Notes: a model not told the origin generated them from the letters alone. A DNA stretch of 64,000 nucleotides from Bugula neritina (GCA_964035545.1 OZ037766.1:14869222-14933221); one strand, 5' to 3'. Shown: positions 28,801 through 41,870, numbered from the stretch's first letter. Translations and numbers: made by a program.

Positions 28801-29096
28801 TCATAGGTGGAAAAAATACTGCTATGAATGGGCTATGGCCTAAGTACTAAAGGAAAGGTCTTGTACGATTTACTAAATTTAAGAAATAGCTAGCTGAATT
28901 ATCTTCTATATCATGATCCTGGTGCTAATCTTTGTTCATGCATTTTAAGAATTTTAATTAACCTTACAGAATTCAGTGCATTGACTCATTATATCTACAT
29001 GAGGGTGGTTGCTAGGGTAGCTAACTTACTTTTATATAGTTCTAGCTGTTTTATTGTCTCTTCTACAATAGTATTTAATTGATCTATGGACTCCAT
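25873..29096 (-). CDS. predicted small helical protein, 122 aa, seven-exon model; function unknown
   Basis: The exons, too short for usual ORF calling, are 29030-29096 (starts ATG, MESIDQLNTIVEETIKQL), 28457-28482, 27763-27843, 27221-27264, 26723-26771, 25976-26074 and a last exon opening with TGA at 25873-25875. Lengths 67, 26, 81, 44, 49, 99 plus stop give 369 nt, exactly 123 codons, and every junction keeps frame. The best-supported pieces are 26723-26771 (PPQLTAECIRRL) and 25976-26074 (VLLRYNLFKHAQG), which have strong acceptors and donors (GTGAGA, GTAAGT) and join into one amphipathic helix. The first exon (donor GTAAGT) is also good. Weak points are the donors of 27763-27843 (GTCTGA) and 27221-27264 (GTCACC). 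I see no signal peptide or membrane span. I do not recognise the family. Confidence 0.5.
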
Positions 29097-30407
<1,311 letters not shown>

Positions 30408-31711
30408 TTACTTATTCGCAGCTTTGCCCTGTCTAGCCAGATACTGTCTAGCCTGGTCAGCAGTAAACAAGTTTTTCTTCACCTCGGGTAAACCTTTTAG
30501 CACCCATATTTTGACTGACACCATTTCTAGACAAAGATCATTCTCTTCATAGCATTTTACTCTTTAGCTGCCACCTGTGTTATTAGAGCTGCCTTGTGTG
30601 CAGCTACATACTTTATAATTAGCCTTTTTAAACTTGTTAGCAATAGATTTATTTTCACTATTAGTTATGCCATTAGGAAGTTCGTATAATTATGTGTTCA
30701 ATATTCAATTCCTTTTCTAACGTCATCTTGGTTATATTTTTAATTTTCCAACACTTGATTCAATGGTCAAATATTCAAATTTATCTGGTTTTTGATATTC
30801 TAATTTATTTAATTCAACTTCAGTAGCGCAAGGCTAATTATACTGTTGCAATTTTCTTTATTCAAAGTTATTTATTTATTACTAAGTGTACTGTAGAAAG
30901 ATTTCATCATGCAGCGTAAGCTAATGAAACAAGAATTACATCAACTTTTTCTAAAGAGCAGGAATCTCCAAATTAGGAAAACTCTCTTCAAATAGTTTCA
31001 CTAAATTGATGAGTAAGTCAGTTAATAGACGGCAGCTTACATGGTGGCCAGAAAGCTTTAGGCCTGAATAAATGCTGTCTATAAATCTAACTAATGAAGT
31101 CATAAGTGCTGAAACATAAAAAATGGAAATACAATTGATTGATACTTGAAGTATCGAGGCTTATCTGGAGACTCACAGTAGCCAAACTAATGCTTATCCT
31201 TGTCAGTTATCTAGCTTATGGGCTATGGAATTATTTCCTTTAAGACGTGTCTCACCCATATTTGTATTAACTTATGTTTGATTTACTTTTGATAAAGTCT
31301 ATCTTAATTCATTTGTCATTCAGAGAAACACCCTACAGTAGTTGTGTTATAATATAAGTCATATTTGATTTTATCTAATCGTGGACTTGACTTTCCTACG
31401 TAATAGTATCAATATGTAGGCCAAGTTTCTTGACTTAACGCATGATAAAAGCAATTGACATCACAATTTACAGAGCTACAACTAGATTTATGCAAAATAT
31501 GTTCACTGCAAGTCAAGTATTTCATGTACATTCAAAATATTTTAACCATGAGTGGAATAAATGAATGCTTAAGAATAAAGTCGCCATGAAATTTACAAAC
31601 TATTTAAGATGCAGTTGAATCATAGCCCTAGCACTTATAAAATTATACTCTATGTTGCTAAAAGTGTTGTATCAATTCCGCTTACATACCACGGATAGAT
31701 ATTTCTGCTTT
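30408..31711 (-). CDS. candidate 3' end of a micro-exon gene; function unknown
   Basis: Four short minus-strand exons join in frame: 31690-31711 (22 nt, donor GTATGT), 31041-31063 (23 nt, acceptor TTTATTCAG, donor GTAAGC), 30575-30610 (36 nt) and 30408-30452 (45 nt with stop TAA at 30408-30410). They encode 41 residues, including KAEISIRG, YVAAHKAALITQ and ARQYLARQGKAANK, a basic helical C-terminus. The last exon could instead extend upstream, where KKNLFTADQ is open in the same frame. I could not find a secure 5' part. Micro-exons can be assembled by chance, so this is tentative; the case rests on phase agreement and on the protein-like last two exons. Confidence 0.35.
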
Positions 31712-34700
31712 CTGGCAGTTAGTGCAACCATGCAATTAGTACAACTCTAATTATAGTTTCTTACATATCTCTAAAAGCTGTTAAAATGGAAGATTAACAG
31801 ATAATATTTTTTCATAATTGCACAATTAACAAGCACCTGTAACCTTAATGATGGGAATCATAAACATAATTATTTATTGCATTATGAATAATTAGGATGA
31901 ATTTATAAGTAATTGAAAATTAAATGCCACAACAATCAAGAATGCATTAACTTTATGATTTAGCTTAGAATTTGCCTTCCCCACAAAGCACACTGGTTAT
32001 ACTATACTGCAGGTGGGCAGATAGGGTGATTGGATCAAAGTATTGGATTTTAACCTTACTGTGAAGGTGATTAAATCAACTCTGGTTTATTTTAATATTA
32101 CACAGTTCCGGTTTTAGCCACAAGATATGGTGGCAGACAATGGCTTTTGGTGCCTCTCTTTGATATGCTATACTTTGGTTATATTTGTATAGAAGTGTGC
32201 AAAAAGTAAGTGTGTTTGCATATACTTAAGATAGCTAGAAAGTTGTGTAGGTCATTGTTCAATTAACTGACTAAATGATACAACAAAATCGAGCCATGGG
32301 CACATCGCATTACCCACAAGACAGTTTCATTCATAAAGTTAATTAACAGCGTTCCATTGGTTAGCCTTTATAGTATTATAGCCCATTACTGTGTTGCAAT
32401 GCATTCATTTCCCAGACAAGTAGAATGCTATAATGTTTGGCTCTTGTTGAATAAACAATATGCACAGGTGTATGTATGTGTATATATAATATGTAAATAA
32501 ATGAAGCTGATTTCCTATTGATATTCCATAAATTCTTGCATAATGAGTAGAACAAAAAGAATGCTGACTAACTGCATATAGGAATGCCTTTCTATTATGT
32601 AACCATGTTACCATTTTACTGCAATCACAAAATGAAATGCCACGAAACATCATAATGAGAATCTTAAGCTCTGCTTAAGAATTTCCTTTGAGCTGAGAAA
32701 ATCTTAAAAGTTTTTATAAATATTTATTGAATATTGGCATAATGTCAAGCAGAAGCAAACAGTAGAATGCTTTACTATATTATGTTCTTTTAAAATAATG
32801 TCTTTTAATTCTATAAGATTAATTCTGTTTGAAAGGGTTTACGTCAATTACATTTTCTAGGTTGCAGTACTTACAATTCCTTTGTTATAAATTATTGTAA
32901 TATAAATAGGCCTGCTATGCTACTGGTAGCTCCTGATTAGTCAATTAATTTGTGTGGTCATTGATACGTTCTGAGTACCAAATCAAATATGTTCTCTTTC
33001 TTCTCTTTGTGGTGAATAAATGGAACTCGCCCAGACATGTACAGAATTGCTGACAATTTAGCATTCTGATGCTTTTACACCCCGGGATTAGTCAGTAAAG
33101 CAAATATTAAGGTAGCTCCCACTAACTTTCTTCCAAGAACACCTAGAATTTGCTGTTTAGTTTATCATGTAAACAACTTTGTGTCCTTGATTTACAGGTT
33201 AATCAATGAAACTGCTCTCTAACTTTCATGTGCGTTGCATACATAACATAAAGTTACTAGTTATATCCCAAGCTAGTTATTTGCTTAAATTATTCTAATT
33301 TTTTTAACTTTGATGCACCTTTGTTGTATCAATCATTAAAATAACAATAGCATTTTATAAGTTTTGTTAGAAAACCAAAAAACTTGAATCCAAGTTTGAG
33401 AAAAAGGTTTTTCTAATAATATTATAGTGTCACCTTATAATTCTTATATTAATACCTAGTTATGAACTTATATAAGTTGTAATAATTGTATTATAGTGGC
33501 GCCTGCAACTTATGCTAATTTTATAATGCAGTGGGATGGGGTAAGGTGTATATTAATAGAATATAAATGGAAGGAACGTTTAAAGATTACAGATTATCTT
33601 CAGATAATCCGGGTACATTGAAAGTTTAAAAGATTGTTAGATTTTCAGCCAAGAGTTTTACATGGATATGCACTTTCTAGCCTGCTGGTTTCAAGTTATT
33701 ATAGAATCTGGCTAATTGCTGTACTTAAAGAGAGTTTAATGGGTATTTCAAAATATTTCTTCACTCTTGAATTATTAATTAGGTATAATTTTTAAAAAGG
33801 CTACTCTTATAAACTCAGTGCTAGCTTTGTGAAATGTAAGTATTGCAAGTTGGTGCCATTAATATTGCACTGAAGTCCTAGTGTACCTTATATTATATTA
33901 TACACGGCATGTTTTAACGAGAGAACAATTCCAATTAGTTTTTTATTTTCCCACTTTTTGTATGCTGGACAACTATCGCAGTCAAGTTTTTAAAAGAAAA
34001 CTAATGTAACAAGCAAATATATTGCGATAGACTTACATGGGCTATAGCTTGAAATGCACAAGCAATGTAACTATATTAGCTATCATTGTAATAAACAAAT
34101 TAAGTACCAATTACAATAAGTTACAGAAAATTTGTTTGTACTTTTTACAAGTTACCATATTATTTAAAATTATGGTACTGCTTATTTAGACAAATGTTTA
34201 AATACTTTATGTAATATACATTTTTTAAATTAATGCTATAAATAATAGATACCTATGTAGTCAACATAATCAATTAGCAATAATTTCATTTATGAAATTC
34301 TGAAACATTTTTTTGCTAAAAACTTCATTGGGACAATTCCCTTATTTAAAAAGAGTTATTCATGATATATAATAATATAACATACGTATATAACAGCAGC
34401 TTATTTTTGTATAAACTATAGATTAAAACTATCACAAAATTGTAATAAGCAATACAGTGCTTAAGGATATGAGTTTATAGAGCTTATAAAATATTGCCTC
34501 AAAGTTAAATATGTACAACCTAAATCATTGTTTCGAATTTTTACAGTGACATTGCATAAACTTGTCTCTATCAAGTAAATTTGTTGCAAATTGTAAATTT
34601 TATAACTGTTTACAGGCATGCTAATATAAAGTATATTCATCTTATTTTGATATAAAGTACATCTATAAGCTGTATCAATCAATTTAAGTGTTATAAAATT

Positions 34701-37671
34701 GATACTGAAGTCATATGAAAGGTTAATGTTTTTATTAATAGCTATTACGTAACACAAGCAGCTAACAAAAACACGCTTATGTTTCTTAATTTTCTTTAAA
34801 TGAGATAAAAAGAAATCTCGTCAAGCTCGAGCAACTTTTCCCTGACATCCTGTTGACAGTTTAAAGCAGGAAATTGCAACTTCATTGAGTGGATAAAATA
34901 TTAGTCAGTTTTCACCCATGTGGAACTTTCTCTATACTTACTCTGACATCACTAATGCATCTCTTAAGTTGTTTTAAACTGAGCTTGATACTCTAATCTC
35001 CTTGATGCAACCTTCATAGTAAACAAATTAATATTGCATGAAACAATACAGTTTCTTTGAAGCTCTTTGTATTTGGGATAATAACGATAAATACCCATCA
35101 TTAAGCTATACAGGCTTTGGATTAGTTTTATTATTTCTGACAAATGGTTCAAGAAATAATCTTGCTATGAATCATTAATTTCTTTCTTACTCAACATAAT
35201 AATCATGAGGTAATAAATGCTGTAGCAATTTTTTTATATGTCGAGTATTAGTATTCACAAATTGAACTTTTTCACCAATGATAAAGTAACAACTAACCGA
35301 TGAATTCAATTTGTAGTTGCAGCTAGCTATATGCATATGACTGCAGTAAAAAAGCATAATATATATCACATACGTCAACTATATTATTAGATACTATTTT
35401 TGAAACTTGTGTTATTAAGTTAATAGTATTGTAATTCTAACTACTTTCTCTATTCAAGAGGCCAGATAAAGACTAGTTACTGCAGTATTGCCCATTTCCC
35501 AGCCTCTGAGTATCATTAAACACAAATTAAACTACAGCAATGTATATTTAATAATTCGGAGAGCTTTGCAAGTCGTTAGCATATGTCTACATCATTGGCC
35601 ATGCAATTATTTGCTTAATTTTGAAGGAAAACTGTAAGTGGGATCCTTAGATACAATATTGGAGATGTGTGTGTATAAGTAGGATATAATGACTAAGATT
35701 AAATATTATATATGCTTGCACTTACATATAATGAGGATAATTTACCTAAATGACATAAGATATGTATCTATTTATATGCATATACACATTAAACTTGGCA
35801 AACTATGATCTGCTGAGAAGAGTATTGGTTGTTGTATCTGCCTCTCATCTGCAGACCACAGTCAGTAAATATCCTGCTAGGTAAGAATTAAAAACACAAA
35901 ACCTTGCTCCCACGCAGATTTGCTTGGCTTGTGACAATTCATAACAAACATCTAGCTTTAAAGAGTTAGAGTTCCTGTAGCAACATCAGTTCTCCAGTTC
36001 TTGTTGCAAGAACCATATCTATAGAGCACCAACTAGAAAACAGGATGTAAGACACGCCTGTTTTTATTTAGAATAATAAGGCATGCTGCTAGGTCAGCAT
36101 ATAATAGTATATTAAATGATCATTCAATTGGCTAGGGAATGGCATGTGGTGCAGTATAAAATTTTTACCAAGAATTGCTAAAGTTACCAGGTCAAAGTTT
36201 AAAAACATGTTTACTGTAGATAATTTCAATATACATGAGTAGCAAATAAAAGCTGTTGAGTACCCATGACGAAGAGGGCTTTCTGGGCTTTAAGGACTTG
36301 TTTTCTATTGTGACACAGGAGCAATTATGACTGAATGCTTCTCTCAACATCACCAATGGCCTTTACTAAAATTCAATTACTACTGGCCTTGCGTTTACTG
36401 AGCCAGTGCTCCAATCACCCCTGGACCACGGCTGCCCCATGAGTAGCAATCAGCTACTGGTAAATTTGCTCTATCAAAGATTTGTAAGTTAAGGTGGCCT
36501 CATTTTATGGGCACTTGTTATTTAGGTAACTAAACATAACTATTTTTTTATATTTTTAAAGGGATAGGTACCATTACCAAATAAAATGATTTGATATACT
36601 GCTTAAATATTGAAATGGTGTTTTTGAAAATGATAACTTTGAAGTTGTGTGCCCTTTAATATGACTTGTGCAGTTACTGATAGTGCACTTCCAAATATGT
36701 AAGCTATATTGATATTGATTGATCTAGATTCTAAAGGTGATCAATACTTCATATGCTCAAAAATAATAATAGTTACATTATATTTCATAAACTCTAATGT
36801 AAATTTTAATACAACTAATATTGGAGCAGCCAAACTTCATTTGAACAAGATGGCTGAATTAAAAAATAACTGGGGTTTCACGCAGTTGTAACAGCTGAAG
36901 AGGAGAATTAGAAAAATTCTCCACAGCTAGGAATTTTGTAATACTACGAAAGTAGTGATGGTGAAAGCAGAATGATAAAAATTAGACAGCAAAGTAGACT
37001 TGATACAACCTTGGAAAAACTAGGATTAATTTGGTTAATTGTAAAATTGCAAAAGTCACAAGTGATAAACAATTTGAAAGAAAAGAAATTACTGTGGCTT
37101 AGACATGAAAAAAAAATGAAAAGACAAATATAAGCATTTGCAATTTATTTAATTAAAATGAAGTAAAATAATAGAGATAGGTTTGGTGAGGGCTGGCAGA
37201 ATACAATATGAATTATTGGGGTGACAAATATGGAGAGAGGGGAGGGTGATGGAAGGAGACAAGTTTTTCTGCTGCCTATGAGCACTTGTATTTTTAGAAA
37301 GTTTGAGACTAGCTCATTATATGCATTCTGCATACTACAAGAATATATCCTTATTGTAAAAAACAATAATACCTAAAAAGGTATCAGAATCATTGAGGTA
37401 TTATTTACCCTTATGTAATATATTTATGAAATTATTTTCTCTTTCAGTAACTAATTTATTATTATACACATGTCTTTAAACTAAATAGAAATCTCAAGCT
37501 GTCTACAGAAACATTAAAGTGTCATTGTTTAAAACACAATAATTTTAAAACCCATACTAAAAGCCTGAAAATTGTAAATAATAGCACTTGTTAACTATAA
37601 GTTACAAAAATAGTAGTCTAGAAATGACTTTAAATCTTACATTAAACATACTATTCTATAGTTTTTTTTGG
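31712..37671. other. 6-kb stretch without a defensible gene
   Basis: AT-rich sequence. Isolated exon-like pieces occur on the minus strand (around 33.0-33.1 kb and 35.95-36.05 kb, the latter behind a strong acceptor), but I could not chain them. The only recognisable repeat is a degenerate SINE near 36.3 kb. Confidence 0.4.
36250..36440 (-). repeat. tRNA-derived SINE, degenerate copy
   Basis: It shares the core of the copy at 56.55 kb: 'aaggacttgtt', 'acacaggagcaattatgact' and 'caccaatggcctt' on the plus strand, with a decayed tRNA head at the right end (ctggaccacggctgcc). Boundaries are approximate. Confidence 0.65.
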
Positions 37672-37793
37672 TGAAGCGATATTTTATCATCTTATATTAT
37701 TTCCGGGGAATCCAATTTGTTCTGCATATAGTTGAAAATATTACACAATAATATTGCATTGTAAATTGTAATATAATATTATAGCACATTCAT

Positions 37794-38254
37794 AATAAAA
37801 ATAAATGCTAAAGACTTTCTATTAGATATATTTTTTTCCATAATACATTCTTAAACATGTACATGTGATTCTAATTTTAAAGCAATATAGTAAAAACTTA
37901 TAACTTTTTTAAAAAATATAGTACGGATGTAGTTGTTGTAGTGAAACCCGGGCCATGTGTTGTGATAGTATTTATGATCTCTACAAGCCTGACAAATAGT
38001 CGGTGTCTCAAATCTGCTCTGATTTAGTAGCAATAATTGTGATAAAAATATTGAAACTGAGTTTGATGCTGGTAACCACTGGAACATACTGGTAGCCATG
38101 AGGATAAGGGGGTAGCGATACTCATAGTCACCAAAACCCATAAACGCAGTGAGTTTTCATTTTAATTTGAATCATCACAGTATAATCAGCAATAAAACTT
38201 ATACTTCCAGTTATAGTTGCACCCAATCAGAGATATGACTGTGTCAGTATTCAT
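37794..38254 (-). other. insertion inside repeat module R, with a 96-codon ORF
   Basis: In copy B the bases on either side are contiguous, so this roughly 460-bp segment was inserted in copy A (or lost from B). It is flanked by 'attcat' at 37788-37793 and 38249-38254, which looks like a target duplication. It holds a minus-strand ORF, 38141-37851, beginning MGFGDYEYRYPLILMA. It has no recognisable domain and its coding status is doubtful. Confidence 0.45.
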
Positions 38255-38473
38255 TATGTTATATCGTATTTTTGAATTTGCCAGTGATTAATTGTCCCCC
38301 TTGCTATGCAGAGGGAGCACAACTATAAATCAAATAAGTTCAGTTCTGGTACACAAAGTGCAGTGTAGGTGTGTAGGTGTGGCCTGTATCATAACAAGTA
38401 CAGTATGTGTGGAATAGATTAAGCCTGTGTGCATACAGAGAGAGAACAGTATGCTTGGGGACAATAGAATAGA

Positions 38474-38585
38474 GTGTGTATAGAGAGAGAAACATTGTGA
38501 ATAAATTGATCTAAATTAAATATGGCTAATTAGCTATATTTAATTTAGATCAATTTATTCACAATGTTTCTCACTCTATACACAC
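38474..38585. repeat. 112-bp near-perfect hairpin (palindrome 1)
   Basis: Arms 38474-38523 and 38536-38585 are inverted copies with one mismatch seen by eye; the 12-base loop is itself partly palindromic (gctaattagc). Confidence 0.95.
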
Positions 38586-38702
38586 TGCACTCAGCCACCC
38601 CAACTTAGAGCTGTTTATAGAAAGATTCTACTAGCATACCTTAAGGTGTGCTAGTGGAATCTTTCTATAAACAGCTCTAAGTTGGGGGTGGCTGAGTGCA
38701 GT
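38584..38702. repeat. 119-bp hairpin (palindrome 2) abutting palindrome 1
   Basis: Arms of about 50 bases run from actgcactcagcc (38584) to its inverse ending at 38702, with a short loop near ccttaagg. A third, shorter inversion pairs 38694-38711 with 38775-38790 (gtagtttgg / ccaaactac), so three inversions are chained. Confidence 0.95.
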
Positions 38703-39045
38703 AGTTTGGGGTTCTGGCGCTTGGAGTTAGGGGTTTAGGTTGGAGTTTTAAACCCTAACTTTAAACTCAAGATGCCAAACTACTACACTCAGTGACTTCC
38801 AACTCAGATGATTTCGTGAGGCAAGTGATGCAAAGGATGCATACTAGTACAAAAACCCCTAAATTTGCCAAGCTATGATCAACTATTGCTTAGCAAATTC
38901 ATAAATAATTAAACGCCAATATAACTATAACTATAACGAAATTTCTGCACTTGTAGTAACAATATTGGCAATTTTTTTATTTATCAATATAACTTGGAAC
39001 CATTAGTCTGCAAAAACTGTTAGAGTTTTATTTCCTCTCATTTTA

Positions 39046-39107
39046 TGATGATAATGATGAAGACGATGACGATGGTGATGATTATTATGATGGTGGTGAT
39101 GGCGATT
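39046..39107 (+). repeat. GAT-rich trinucleotide tract
   Basis: An imperfect run of gat/gac/ggt triplets. Shorter versions occur at the equivalent place in module R copies B (about 50627) and C (about 54476). Confidence 0.85.
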
Positions 39108-39784
39108 CGGTTCCCCATTCAGTCATTGACTTATTGTTGAAGACATTTCACAACATGTAGTAAAAGTTTTTTTTTCAAGTCTGAAATTTAGTTAGCTGTT
39201 AAAAACAGCTCAAATACAAATCAAGATAAATATTACTATTGAACAAAAACGGCAAATGTTATACGAAATAAAACCGTCAAACTCCATTTAGGTATGCAGT
39301 ATAGTAGAAAAAGTTCAAATTCTTTTAGTAAATTTTGGTTTGGGGCCTAGGTTGAAATTCAGGCAAGGCGATATTTTCTTTTGCTACATTTTTCATCTAG
39401 AATACAGGCTTTTTTCAATTTTTCCATTACTGCACAGATCTACCTTTTTATAAGGTAATGCTTCTGGTATCACCAGAGTGATATACAATTAAACCCTTTA
39501 ACCCTTTGGGGCCACTTACAAAGTTAATGGGCTGATATTTTGGCTTTTTACTTTCATTTATTTGTGGTGAAAAAAAAGTTTCAAAGAACTTTTTAAAAAG
39601 ATTGAGTAGTCAACTTTCTTAAAAAAGTATGTGCGCTAGGCTTTGGGTTTGAAATAAGTTCTACTGAGTCATAATACTATTTTGTAAAACCTAAACTTTT
39701 GTCATAAATTAAGTTATAAGAATATATGTATAATTAAAATAGAAGACAACTCGTTTTGAAAAAAATCTGTTTGCCTTTGACGAG

Positions 39785-40195
39785 TGTAGTGAATTTTGCC
39801 AGTTCACTATTATTATTATGTGGGTTAACTTAGACAAAGCCACTGCACAAGGTTGTTTACGAGAAGATACACTTTATTATTTACACAAATATAAGAAGGT
39901 TATTTACTGCTAGCATGAATAGAAAACTGTTACATAATTACTGAGCTTTAACACACAACTACTCTAAATGAAGTCCCAAGCTGCTCTGCCGGCTAGCTAC
40001 TCAGCGCACTGCAACTACGAGTAGCTAGCTCCACCTGCTATTAATTAGAGTGACTGTCTTGATTGGTGGTCACTAATGGTGCCACTACTGTCCATGGTTA
40101 CATCCCGACAGTGTCGAACTCGCAAGATAACAAACAATATAGAGAGTAACCTTTTCGATTAATATAATAAAATTGCATTACTAAAATCCATCACA
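39785..40195 (-). repeat. 3' LTR (411 bp)
   Basis: The full-length version of the repeat. Sense-strand AATAAA (tttatt at 39873-39878) is the likely poly(A) signal. It is also related to the solo LTR at 50681-51325. Confidence 0.92.
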
Positions 40196-40207
40196 CTCTC
40201 CTCGCCT
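40196..40207 (-). promoter_or_regulatory. polypurine tract
   Basis: In sense the 12 bases just before the 3' LTR read AGGCGAGGAGAG, the purine run expected to prime plus-strand DNA synthesis. Confidence 0.7.
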
Positions 40208-40436
40208 ATCGAAAAGTACTCTCTAGACTTAATATTTACATGACAGTAACACACGAATAATAATGAAGATAACACAGGGTTTTACAAAACTTGAATAAGA
40301 GAAAAATATATATGTACAGAGTAGATAACATAAGTATAATAAACGAGTCTTCACACCGTAGTCCATAACACCTATTTACATTGCTTGACTAGCCAGGAGG
40401 GAGGGGGGGGTACATGTGTAGGTGGCCGCACTGCTA

Positions 40437-41276
40437 TCACTTCTTCGCCAGCCGTTTCTCTAGTCGGGTCTGCAACTTAGCCAGCTCGGTGGTCGCTCGC
40501 TTCTGTTCCATACGCCGTTGCACTTTCCTAATGTCGACTAGTAGGGATTGGTCAGGGTCGCTGTCATCTCGGGGTGTGCTGCTAGCACCCCTCTTCTTCT
40601 TATGGGTGTGTCGGGGCACATAGGAGATTGTCGTCGTTGGGGGTTGTGAGTCCTTCGTTACAGCGCGTCCAGCCCGGGTTATTACGACGCGTAGGGGTTG
40701 GGTGGTTACGTCTGGAGGGTAGGTAGTCGTTGTCTCGGAGGGTTGGGGGTCTGCATCAGAGTCACTCTCTACTGTAGGTCGGGTAGCGGGGAAGTGGTCC
40801 AGGAGAGTCTGTCGTCGGTCTGGGTCGGTCACGTGAGGTAATATTAGGTCCCTGAACTCCGTGTAGGAGTCCGCGTCGACTTCGTACAAGTGTCCAACGT
40901 AACAGTCCCTAGTCCGTTGGTGTCGCAGTATCGTGTCCCTGCAGAAGTGGTGGACTCCGCAGGGACAGAAAGTCACAGTAAAGTGTTGGGGAACATGTAT
41001 TCTCAGTCTCCTAGTAGTCGATAGTATTCTTCTACATTCAGTGCATTGTCTATTGTCGTCTGTCCCTACTAGTGCTTCTATCAGTGTTCGAGTCCGTCGA
41101 GTCGTCCAGTTAGTGCGTTCCAGTAATGCCCGTGGTAGTGCTAGAGTATTGTCCTTGGCTACAGTCAAGTCATCAGTCAAGTCATTTGTATCAATTTGCA
41201 TCGCAGTGTTTGTCGGGGAGTCCGTAAATGTTGCTAAGTGTATGTCGGACAGCATGTCTACCCCTGCTTCTGACAT
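40437..41276 (-). CDS. post-pol accessory ORF with tandem zinc fingers and C-terminal coiled coil
   Basis: 279 codons from the first Met, between pol and the 3' LTR, the position retroviruses use for env. It lacks a signal peptide and membrane span, so it is not an envelope protein. Residues 78-98 form a classic C2H2 finger (C78-x2-C81-x12-H94-x3-H98). After five residues comes a C2HC finger (C104-x-C106-x12-H119-x5-C125). Residues about 160-240 are Thr/Pro/Asp-rich, and 244-279 is a charged heptad-like helix ending LEKRLAKK. The frame stays open upstream to a stop just beyond a strong splice acceptor (TATTGCAG, exon from 41344), so a spliced subgenomic mRNA with an upstream start is plausible. 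Function is unknown; nucleic-acid binding is an inference from the fingers. Confidence 0.75.
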   Translation of the reverse strand: MSEAGVDMLSDIHLATFTDSPTNTAMQIDTNDLTDDLTVAKDNTLALPRALLERTNWTTRRTRTLIEALVGTDDNRQCTECRRILSTTRRLRIHVPQHFTVTFCPCGVHHFCRDTILRHQRTRDCYVGHLYEVDADSYTEFRDLILPHVTDPDRRQTLLDHFPATRPTVESDSDADPQPSETTTTYPPDVTTQPLRVVITRAGRAVTKDSQPPTTTISYVPRHTHKKKRGASSTPRDDSDPDQSLLVDIRKVQRRMEQKRATTELAKLQTRLEKRLAKK

Positions 41277-41870
41277 GCTGTCCCAGTTAGTCGTAGGTGT
41301 GTCAAGTAATGCCTGTATCTCGTCGGATACAGGCTCAGTCTCACCTGCAATAGAGTATTAAAATTTAATTACACTCTATGCGTGGGACTCCCGTTCCAAA
41401 CGATATTAATAATCGAGTCTCACAGTCTGTCACTCACTGATCGTGTAATCAGCTGAGTTGACCGTCCCACTCTAACTATCAAATATCATTTGCTGTCAGG
41501 AGTTTCAACTTTATCATTATGACAAAGTGAGACTGCTGTCGCTACCAGAATAAATTCTAACAATTTATTATAGAATTTCTAGTAGACTTACCCCCCAAAA
41601 CAGTTACTGCATTAGACATACTTATGCTGCTGCTTTCTTAGGGCTCGTAGATAGCCAAATTGTTTATTGCAAAAGACGTGCTGCCTGTTTGCTAGCTGTA
41701 ATTGAAAAGAGCGCTCACAGCTAGAGTGCTTATGTAACACCCTATACGCTGTGATTTGGCTACGCTCTGCTGACCCCCGGCTGACCCCCGGCTGACCTAT
41801 TCAATCCGCCACTGGGTCGCCTGCTATCAATTACCTCGCTCCCCCAGACTTCTTTGTGAATGTCGCCATG
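41277..41870 (-). other. spacer between pol and the accessory ORF
   Basis: This 0.6-kb stretch has no ORF. It carries a candidate splice acceptor at 41345-41346 and a short tandem repeat of an 11-bp unit (gctgacccccg) at about 41769-41797. Confidence 0.6.

Larger units (their letters stand above)
37672..39560 (+). repeat. repeat module R, copy A (interrupted)
   Basis: It matches the module between the sulfotransferase genes (50190 onward; 54180 onward). Shared blocks are the left segment 37672-37793, the block from 38251 with 'attgtcccccttgctatgcag' and 'gtgtggcctgtat', and the right end with 'tctggtatcaccagagtg' near 39465-39490 and 'ttaaccctttggggccactta'. It differs by an inserted segment (37794-38254), large hairpins (38474-38790) and a GAT-rich tract. 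I see no ORF belonging to the module itself, so it is probably non-autonomous. Confidence 0.7.

Noticed and set aside
33000-33090. Minus-strand open segment containing NAKLSAILYMSGR as an upstream exon of the 30.4-31.7 kb gene
   Set aside because: It could be phased onto that gene, but the donor (GTTCCA) is poor and two other frames are also open, so it is not supported.
35940-36025. Minus-strand exon after a strong acceptor (TGTTTTCTAG)
   Set aside because: No convincing donor and no partner exons found.
40437-41276. Envelope gene in the post-pol position
   Set aside because: It has no signal peptide, transmembrane helix or glycosylation-rich ectodomain; the Cys/His spacing is that of zinc fingers.
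40933-41361. 142-codon plus-strand ORF opposite the accessory retroelement ORF
   Set aside because: It is an antisense shadow of the zinc-finger ORF; no domain or composition supports it.
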